Assembly (NCBI RefSeq): GCF_019052365.1
Contig: NZ_JAHQUY010000055.1
Location: 1 to 19,836 of the forward strand
Direction of reading: 5' to 3'
DNA length: 19,836 nt
Source: Leyella stercorea
GTDB taxonomy: Bacteria; Bacteroidota; Bacteroidia; Bacteroidales; Bacteroidaceae
This document shows positions 14,521 to 19,836 of the stretch, one piece after another (the stretch's first letter is position 1; each line of letters starts with the position of its first letter). Under the pieces are notes generated by a model, which was given only the letters and a program-made list of their open reading frames with translations, searched no databases and was not told the DNA's origin. Both the position numbers and the translations under genes were made by a program.

Positions 14521-16132
14521 GTTCATGCCGCTGATAATGGCTCTCTGCGTGATAGCGGGCATACTCATTGGCACGTTCTACGCAAACCATTTCTCTGGCA
14601 ACCGACTGAATATCATCAACTCGGGTTCGAACCGACTCTCGAACCTGCTGCACATCATCAACGACCAGTATGTAGACAAGGTGGACATCGACTCGCTCGT
14701 CGACATCGCCATTCCGCAGATACTTGCCGACCTCGACCCCCACTCTGTCTATATCTCGGCTAAGGATGCGCAGGCTGTGGCCGACGACCTGAAGGGTTCG
14801 TTCTCTGGCGTGGGCATCGAGTTCACCATACGCCAGGACACCATCCGCGTGCAGAACGTGGTGAAGAACGGACCGGCTCAGCGCGCTGGCATCATCGCCG
14901 GCGACAAGATTGTGAGCGTTGACGGCAAACCGTTCGTGGGCAAGATAGTGACCAACGAGGAGGCTATGCGCCGACTGAAGGGTCCGAAGGACACGAAGGT
15001 GAAGCTCGGCGTGGTGCGCTACGGACAGAAAGCTGTGAAATACTTCACCATCACACGTGGCGACATACCGCAGAAGAGCATCACTGCGGCATATATGCTC
15101 GACGAGAACACGGGCTACATCAAGGTGAGAAGCTTCGGCGAGACTACTTATCCCGAGATGCTCATCGCGCTGGCTCAGCTCTCGCAGGAAGGCTTCCAGA
15201 ACTTGGTCATCGACTTGCGCGACAATACGGGCGGATACATGAACTCTGCCGTGCAGATGGCTAACGAGTTCTTGCCGAAGAACAAGCTCATAGTGTATAT
15301 GGAGGGCCGCAAGTCGCCGCGTCAGGACTTCCGTTCCGACGGTCACGGCTCTTATCAGAAGCTGCCGCTCTGCGTGCTTATCAACGAGGGATCGGCGTCT
15401 GCATCCGAGATCTTCGCCGGAGCCATACAGGACAACGACCGCGGCACCATCATCGGTCGCCGTTCGTTCGGCAAGGGTCTTGTTCAGCAGCAGATTGGCT
15501 TCCCCGACGGCTCTATGATACGCCTCACCATCGCACGCTACTACACCCCGTCGGGTCGTTGCATACAGAAGCCGTTCACGGCGGGCGACACCAAGGACTA
15601 CGAGAGCGACATCGTAACGAGATATGAGCACGGCGAGTTCTTCTCGCAGGACAGCATAAAGCATCAGGGTCCGGCTTATCACACCGGCATCGGTCGCACG
15701 GTGTACGGCGGTGGCGGCATCACGCCCGACATCTTCGTGCCCGAAGACACGCTCGGCATGACAAGCTACTACAAGCAGGCGGCTATGTCTGGCCTCATCC
15801 TGCAGTTCGCCTTCACCTATACCGACAACAACCGTCCGAAGCTGAACACCTTCAGAGACATGATGGCGATGTCGAAGTATCTGGTGCAGCAGAACACGGT
15901 GGAGAAATTCGCGACATACGCCGACAAGAACGGACTGAAGCGTCGCAACCTGATGATACGCAAGTCGCACAAGCTGCTCGAGAAGTTCATCAACTCGCGC
16001 ATCATCTACAACATCATGGACGATGAGGCGTGGACAGCATATCTCAACCTCGACGATCCAACGATTGAGAGGGCGCTCGTCGTATTCAAGAACCATGCTG
16101 CGTTCCCGAAGAAACCGGTTATTAAGAAGTAA
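14498..16132 (+). CDS. S41-family C-terminal processing peptidase (CtpA/Prc type) with PDZ domain
   Basis: A membrane-anchored periplasmic protease of 544 residues. An N-terminal uncleaved anchor (MPLIMALCVIAGILIGTFYA, about 10-29) precedes a PDZ domain (about 97-150, GVGIEFTIRQDT...GDKIVSVDGKPF) and the S41 core. The nucleophile is S301 in GSASASEI, with the conserved D312 and general base K326 in SFGKG. The 11- and 25-residue spacings equal those of E. coli Prc (S452, D463, K477). Such enzymes process or degrade exported proteins from the C-terminus. The roughly 175 residues after the core (to PVIKK) are longer than in the shortest CtpA proteins, as is common in Bacteroidetes. It overlaps the dCMP deaminase gene; its stop is followed within 2 bp by a heptamer element. 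Confidence 0.95.
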   Translation: MNTKKPNRFMPLIMALCVIAGILIGTFYANHFSGNRLNIINSGSNRLSNLLHIINDQYVDKVDIDSLVDIAIPQILADLDPHSVYISAKDAQAVADDLKGSFSGVGIEFTIRQDTIRVQNVVKNGPAQRAGIIAGDKIVSVDGKPFVGKIVTNEEAMRRLKGPKDTKVKLGVVRYGQKAVKYFTITRGDIPQKSITAAYMLDENTGYIKVRSFGETTYPEMLIALAQLSQEGFQNLVIDLRDNTGGYMNSAVQMANEFLPKNKLIVYMEGRKSPRQDFRSDGHGSYQKLPLCVLINEGSASASEIFAGAIQDNDRGTIIGRRSFGKGLVQQQIGFPDGSMIRLTIARYYTPSGRCIQKPFTAGDTKDYESDIVTRYEHGEFFSQDSIKHQGPAYHTGIGRTVYGGGGITPDIFVPEDTLGMTSYYKQAAMSGLILQFAFTYTDNNRPKLNTFRDMMAMSKYLVQQNTVEKFATYADKNGLKRRNLMIRKSHKLLEKFINSRIIYNIMDDEAWTAYLNLDDPTIERALVVFKNHAAFPKKPVIKK

Positions 16133-16133
16133 A

Positions 16134-16252
16134 TTGAGAGTTGAGAGTTGAGAGTTGAGAGTTATGATTACCCAAAAGAGCGAGTTTTTTGCATTATGTT
16201 CTAACAATAATTCATATCATAACTCTCAATTCTCGATTCTCAACTCTCAACT
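16134..16252. repeat. Composite heptamer inverted-repeat element, copy 2
   Basis: Four perfect TTGAGAG units (16134-16161) are followed by TTATGATTACC (16162-16172), a 40-nt core (16173-16212), CATATCATAA (16213-16222) and four opposite-sense units (CTCTCAA, TTCTCGA, TTCTCAA, CTCTCAA; 16223-16250). It begins one base after the stop codon of the S41 protease gene and ends 20 bp before the folate gene, on the same strand. Boundaries match copy 1 at 9361-9522, but there are fewer units. A transcript could form a hairpin of about 35 bp. Confidence 0.9.
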
Positions 16253-16271
16253 AAATCAAACTTTAGCTAAT

Positions 16272-16811
16272 ATGAAAAAATCAGAACTCCGCAAAGAGAT
16301 AAAGAACCGCAAACGACAGTTCACGAGCCAGCAGCTCAGCGAACTGTCGTTTGCTGTAATTATGCGTCTGCTCGCCCACCAGCGACTGAAGGATGCCCGC
16401 ACCGTAATGCTCTACTACTCGCTGCCCGACGAGGTGTATACACACACGCTGGTCGATGCGCTGCTTGCCAGCGGCAAGCGGGTGCTGCTGCCGCGCGTCA
16501 CGGGCGAAGGCACTATGGAACTGCGCCTGTACACCGGTCCGCAAAGTCTCGAACAAGGTGCTTACAACATCATGGAACCCGTTGGCGAGGTCTTCACAGA
16601 CTATGCGCAAATAGACCTCGCCGTGATACCTGGCGTGGCGTTCGACCGCCAACTCAACCGCATGGGACGCGGCAAGGGCTTCTACGACCGACTGCTGCCG
16701 CAGCTCGGCGACGCCTACAAGATTGGCATCTGCTTCGACTTCCAACTTGTTGAGAGCATTGAGTGTGAAGAGCACGACATCAGAATGGACGAAGTAATAT
16801 CAGGAAAATAG
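16272..16811 (+). CDS. 5-formyltetrahydrofolate cyclo-ligase
   Basis: Converts 5-formyltetrahydrofolate with ATP into 5,10-methenyltetrahydrofolate, returning a storage folate to the one-carbon pool. The 179 residues are the usual length of the MTHFS/YgfA family. The N-terminal KSELRKEIKNRKRQF helix holds conserved basic residues. The hallmark segment PGVAFDRQLNRMGRGKGFYD spans 120-139, with the phosphate-binding GRGKGFYD. The terminal EEHDIRMDEVIS is also typical. An in-frame extension upstream to 16155 would only translate the heptamer repeat, so the ATG at 16272 is chosen. It lies 8 bp before the next gene. It shares thymidylate/one-carbon logic with the dCMP deaminase two genes upstream. 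Confidence 0.94.
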   Translation: MKKSELRKEIKNRKRQFTSQQLSELSFAVIMRLLAHQRLKDARTVMLYYSLPDEVYTHTLVDALLASGKRVLLPRVTGEGTMELRLYTGPQSLEQGAYNIMEPVGEVFTDYAQIDLAVIPGVAFDRQLNRMGRGKGFYDRLLPQLGDAYKIGICFDFQLVESIECEEHDIRMDEVISGK

Positions 16812-16819
16812 AATTAGAT

Positions 16820-17860
16820 ATGAGCATAAGACTAAGCATCACCCCACGCACACTCCACTTCAAACAACCTGCCGGAACGTCGCGCGGCGTTTACACCACG
16901 CGCCAGTCGTGGTTCGTCACGGCTACCGACGACGCACGTCCCGGTGTGCAGGGCGTGGGCGAATGTGCGCCGCTGCCCGACCTGAGCTGCGACGCTTCGC
17001 CCGAATATGAGGAGCGTCTCCATGAGCTTTGCCGCATCGTAGAGCAGCAGGGCGACATCTGCTACGACGCTTTGCGTCCGTATCCATCGGTTCTGTTCGG
17101 ACTTGAGACGGCGCTGCTTGACCTCGAGCGTGGCGGAACGGGCGTATTGTTCGACAACGGCTTTGCTCGTGGCGAGACAGGCATACCTATCAACGGACTG
17201 GTGTGGATGGGCAACTACGAGGAGATGCTGCAGCGCTTGGAGGAGAAGATGCGTGCCGGCTTCAGATGTGTGAAGCTGAAGATTGGCGCCATCGACTTCG
17301 ACCGCGAACTCGACCTTGTGCGCCATATACGCAGCGCCTTCACGAAAGAGCAGATTGAGCTGCGCGTAGACGCCAACGGCGGCTTCACTGCCGACTGTGC
17401 GCTGCAGCGTCTCGAACAGCTTGCGCAGTACGACATCCACTCTATTGAGCAGCCGATTCGCCAGCACCAGTGGGCGGAGATGGCGGCGCTGTGCAAGGCT
17501 ACGCCGATACCTATCGCGCTCGACGAGGAGCTTATCGGCGTAAACGACCGAGCCGTGAAGGAGCAACTGCTCGACACTATCCGTCCGCAGTACATCATCC
17601 TGAAGCCGTCGCTGCACGGCGGAATGCACGGATCGCGCGAATGGATAGCACTCGCTGGCGAACGCGGCATCGGTTCGTGGATAACGAGTGCGCTGGAGAG
17701 CAACGTTGGTCTGAACGCAATAGCGCAGTTCGCCGCCGACGTCTACGGCGACGACATAACCATGCCGCAAGGACTGGGCACGGGGTTGCTCTTTACCGAC
17801 AACATCCCGATGCCGCTCGAGATTCGCGGCGACCGTTTGTGGCGAACCGTCAAGAAATAA
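16820..17860 (+). CDS. menC: o-Succinylbenzoate synthase (enolase superfamily)
   Basis: Dehydrates SHCHC to o-succinylbenzoate in menaquinone synthesis. The 346 residues show the muconate-lactonizing-enzyme subgroup layout. Its N-terminal capping domain contains SRGVYTTRQSWFV. The barrel carries K152-x-K154 (VKLKIG), the three metal ligands D184 (RVDANG), E210 (SIEQP) and D235 (ALDEE), and K262 (ILKPS). K154 and K262 would be the acid/base pair. The stretch WITSALESNVGLNAIAQ is typical of Bacteroidetes MenC. Dipeptide epimerase is the main alternative, since the two share the fold, but the ESNVGLNA-type loop favours MenC. The gap to the folate gene is 8 bp. No other men gene is in the window. 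Confidence 0.85.
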   Translation: MSIRLSITPRTLHFKQPAGTSRGVYTTRQSWFVTATDDARPGVQGVGECAPLPDLSCDASPEYEERLHELCRIVEQQGDICYDALRPYPSVLFGLETALLDLERGGTGVLFDNGFARGETGIPINGLVWMGNYEEMLQRLEEKMRAGFRCVKLKIGAIDFDRELDLVRHIRSAFTKEQIELRVDANGGFTADCALQRLEQLAQYDIHSIEQPIRQHQWAEMAALCKATPIPIALDEELIGVNDRAVKEQLLDTIRPQYIILKPSLHGGMHGSREWIALAGERGIGSWITSALESNVGLNAIAQFAADVYGDDITMPQGLGTGLLFTDNIPMPLEIRGDRLWRTVKK

Positions 17861-17978
17861 GGTTGCTCATCACAAGTAACGGTTTTCCTACTGCAAGTTT
17901 ACGTAACAACTATGTAGGCGAAAAAATCTGCCATATCTCCCAGCATCGCCGCAACTCTCACGTTATGAGCAAAATAAA

Positions 17979-18017
17979 GGCTGGAAGATATCCTGCCAAA
18001 CGGGATATCTTCCAGCC
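17979..18017 (+). repeat. Perfect 15-bp palindrome downstream of menC
   Basis: GGCTGGAAGATATCC (17979-17993) and its exact complement (18003-18017) enclose a 9-nt loop. Two more CTTCCAG blocks follow at about 18020-18027 and 18042-18050, so the right-arm motif appears three times. It sits about 120 bp past menC, between convergent genes, and could fold tightly in RNA. Whether it is a terminator part or a mobile-repeat remnant is open. Confidence 0.7.
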
Positions 18018-18051
18018 TATCTTCCAGTTTTCATACAGTCATCTTCCAGCC

Positions 18052-18079
18052 AAGCCCGAAAGATGGCTTTATTTTTTTT
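18052..18079 (+). terminator. Probable weak rho-independent terminator for the menC operon
   Basis: AAGCC (18052-18056) and GGCTT (18065-18069) form a short stem with an 8-nt loop, followed by TA and eight T (18072-18079). The stem is only 5 bp. The strong palindrome just upstream may cooperate. It lies between convergent genes, the expected end of the operon. Confidence 0.5.
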
Positions 18080-18121
18080 AGATTGCTTCATATTTATCGC
18101 AGAAAACAGCGTCGAACAACG

Positions 18122-19693
18122 CTATTTCTTGCGGAAACAATACTGTCTGACTACGGCTCCAGCATCGTCGGCGAGTATTTTTGTGAAACCCGACGCAGGA
18201 GTATTGATGGTAAGCGGCTGCGCCTGAGACACCAGTTGCTTGCCGTTCACCGCCACGCTCAACTTATTTCCCTTCACGCTGACGTTCGCCGTAGACCACT
18301 CGCCTACTGCCTCGAACTTGTGCCATTTGTTTTCGCCCTCAACACACACGCCACGCTTTGCGTCGAACTTCAGAATCGGCGTCGAGTGCAGACTGAGCGT
18401 GAGCAGACCATCCGCACGCCAGTCGAACGCCATGTCGAAGTCGGTCAGCTCGTCGTGCATCACCCAAAAGCCGCGCTTCTCCATGCATGTCTGCTCGGTA
18501 TGCGAGAGATTTAACGCGCCGTCAGCCCGCCAGTTGTCGATAGCTGCAAGCGCCTGGTCGATATAAGCGTCCACGCCCTGCTCGTCGTAGTGGCGTATGA
18601 ACGACTGCTTCGCCTTGTAGAGCAAGGCGTTGACAAGTTTTCCGCGGTTCATCTCGGGATGCGTCGCCACGAACTCCGTAACCGCCAGCGCCATTGCGTC
18701 GGCATACTGCTCCTTGCCGTAATAGCGCGTGATGTAGACGAACGCCTGCACGGTGTGCGTGTGTCCCATCGCCACCACAATCTGCGTGCGCAGCACATCG
18801 TCAGCCGCAAGAGCATCGGCATCGCGCAGCAGCAGGTAGAGTTCTGTGCCGTTCAGCTCGCCCTTCTGCGCAGCATGGTCGGCAAGCACGAGGAAGCGCG
18901 CCAACACCGCATTGCGGTCGGCACCCTCACGGCGCGCAGCAAGTCTCAGCAGTTCGGGCAGCGCCTTGCGTGCGCTGTCCATGATGATAAGACTGTCGGC
19001 TACGGGCGACGGCTGACGGGCTATGCTCTCCACCTCGCGGCGCAGACTCTCCGTCCAGAGCGGCAGAGCCGTCGGCTTCTGCTTCTGCGCGGGCGCTATG
19101 CCTGCAATCGTAGACGACGCCGAAGCAGCCTTTCCGCGACGCGCGCTGATCACGGCGAGCAGCTTTTCCTTCACCGCAGGGTTTGTCTTGGCAGCCTCCG
19201 CCAGTCGGTCGTCGATGTCGGGCATAGCCACGAGCATCTGCGCCACGGTCGGAGCGAGCTGGTCTATCTCAAGATACATAGCCACATGCGCCACATCGTT
19301 GGGCTTAGCCACAAGAGCCAGCTGCTCGAGCACGTGCTGCTGCACTTCAGGCTCGTAGCTGCGGTCGATAGCCTTCTTCAGTCCCTGTCGCACCACGTCC
19401 ACATATTTCATGCCCGTGGGCTTAAGGCTGTACGCCACGATGTCGTCGATGAGCTTCAGACAGGCGTGCTGCTGGCGCACGTCATCGGCATCGCCCATTC
19501 GGCTGAGCATCTCTATGCTCACATCGGCGTTGTTCGCCAGCGAATCGAGAATGTCTATAGTCGGCGTACGCCCCGTCAGGGCTATCTGCTTCACAGCCTC
19601 CGTAGAGTATTTTTCCAAGGCACGACGACTCATCTGCGCCACCGCCACAATGTGGCAGCAGAGCATCATAATCAGGAATAAAGTCTTTTTCAT
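18122..19693 (-). CDS. Secreted protein: helical repeats with 3-keto-disaccharide-hydrolase-like (DUF1080) C-terminal domain
   Basis: This is an exported protein of 523 residues, not matched to a named gene. A signal peptide (MKKTLFLIMMLCCHIVAVAQ, cleavage near 20) is followed by helical, Ala/Leu-rich repeats of HEAT type (about 25-190 and 215-385). An Ala/Ser/Lys/Gln linker separates the blocks at about 187-210. The last 130 residues (about 390-523) switch to beta-strands, with motifs such as HDELTDFDMAFDWRADG and WHKFEAVGEWSTANVSVKGNKLSVAVNGK. These resemble the jelly-roll of the DUF1080 / 3-keto-disaccharide hydrolase family, often found fused to HEAT repeats in Bacteroidetes. Family resemblance is by eye, and the substrate and activity are unknown. 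It is convergent with menC. Confidence 0.6.
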   Translation of the reverse strand: MKKTLFLIMMLCCHIVAVAQMSRRALEKYSTEAVKQIALTGRTPTIDILDSLANNADVSIEMLSRMGDADDVRQQHACLKLIDDIVAYSLKPTGMKYVDVVRQGLKKAIDRSYEPEVQQHVLEQLALVAKPNDVAHVAMYLEIDQLAPTVAQMLVAMPDIDDRLAEAAKTNPAVKEKLLAVISARRGKAASASSTIAGIAPAQKQKPTALPLWTESLRREVESIARQPSPVADSLIIMDSARKALPELLRLAARREGADRNAVLARFLVLADHAAQKGELNGTELYLLLRDADALAADDVLRTQIVVAMGHTHTVQAFVYITRYYGKEQYADAMALAVTEFVATHPEMNRGKLVNALLYKAKQSFIRHYDEQGVDAYIDQALAAIDNWRADGALNLSHTEQTCMEKRGFWVMHDELTDFDMAFDWRADGLLTLSLHSTPILKFDAKRGVCVEGENKWHKFEAVGEWSTANVSVKGNKLSVAVNGKQLVSQAQPLTINTPASGFTKILADDAGAVVRQYCFRKK

Positions 19694-19729
19694 GCTGGAA
19701 AGTACATATAAAAAGTGTTTGAGAGAAGA

Positions 19730-19771
19730 ATGAGGAAAGTTTACTGGTTATCAGTTACTTTCCTCATTTTG
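19730..19771. promoter_or_regulatory. Hairpin upstream of the HEAT/DUF1080-like gene
   Basis: ATGAGGAAAGT (19730-19740) and ACTTTCCTCAT (19757-19767) form an 11-bp stem. An inner ACTG/CAGT pair (19743-19746, 19752-19755) lies around GTTAT. TTTT follows on the plus strand, and TTCTTCTC follows on the minus strand. It may be the terminator of a minus-strand gene beyond the window, an attenuator in the leader of the secreted-protein gene 37 bp away, or an operator. Confidence 0.5.
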
Positions 19772-19836
19772 GTTAAAAGTGGCGAGGACAGACGAAGACA
19801 GGAATACGACAAGATGAGACAGAGGAACGTTACCTA

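Noticed and set aside
14462..16207. Long antisense reading frame (581 codons) opposite the S41 protease gene
   Set aside because: Composition is rich in Arg, His, Val and Leu as expected for the complement of a GC-biased gene; no motif was seen and the sense gene has full catalytic motifs.
16155..16271. N-terminal extension of the folate cyclo-ligase by 39 residues
   Set aside because: It translates the core and right arm of the heptamer element; the family begins near the ATG at 16272.

Overview
The window looks like chromosomal DNA from a member of the Bacteroidales, most likely Prevotella or a close relative. Four things point there: a fused L-fucokinase/L-fucose-1-phosphate guanylyltransferase (Fkp); a DPP-IV-type S9 peptidase; a giant secreted protein built from choice-of-anchor J (cleaved-adhesin-like) and Fn3-like modules with a type IX-style tail; and promoters of the Bacteroidetes form (TTTG, about 19-20 bp, TAnnTTTG) without Shine-Dalgarno sites. 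The assignment is inferred from content, not from a marker gene. No rRNA, tRNA, CRISPR array, phage gene or transposase was recognised.

Layout, left to right. Positions 1-556 hold no gene: a promoter firing out of the left edge, palindromes, three 22-bp tandem repeats, and the terminator of a PAP2-family membrane phosphatase (557-1150, minus). A divergent promoter region separates it from a RhaM-type sugar mutarotase (1322-1702, plus), followed by fkp (1824-4709, plus). Together these two suggest salvage of free L-fucose to GDP-L-fucose for surface glycans. A strong terminator and a 10-bp-period repeat field separate fkp from the convergent giant secreted protein (4965-9320, minus). Upstream of that, on the same strand, is a secreted DPP-IV-like peptidase (9533-11737).

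A second divergent promoter region (11738-11918) starts a rightward five-gene run: M3 metallopeptidase, dCMP deaminase, S41 C-terminal processing protease, 5-formyltetrahydrofolate cyclo-ligase and o-succinylbenzoate synthase (11919-17860). The spacing is tight, including one 23-bp overlap, but the run is interrupted by one repeat element. The five genes mix peptide turnover, dUMP/folate (thymidylate) metabolism and menaquinone synthesis. A convergent secreted protein with a possible 3-keto-disaccharide-hydrolase-like C-terminal domain (18122-19693, minus) closes the window.

The most unusual content lies between the genes. Intergenic gaps repeatedly start, within a few bases of a stop codon, with short-period repeats or palindromes. 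Two copies of one element (9361-9522 and 16134-16252) share one plan: TTGAGAG heptamers, TTATGATTACC, a 40-41-nt core, CATATCATAA, then the inverted heptamers. A third gap (1713-1774) has the same plan with 8-mers, a fourth (4773-4939) holds 10-mers, and the left end has 22-mers. These are the best candidates for something undescribed. The protein-coding genes themselves belong to known families.
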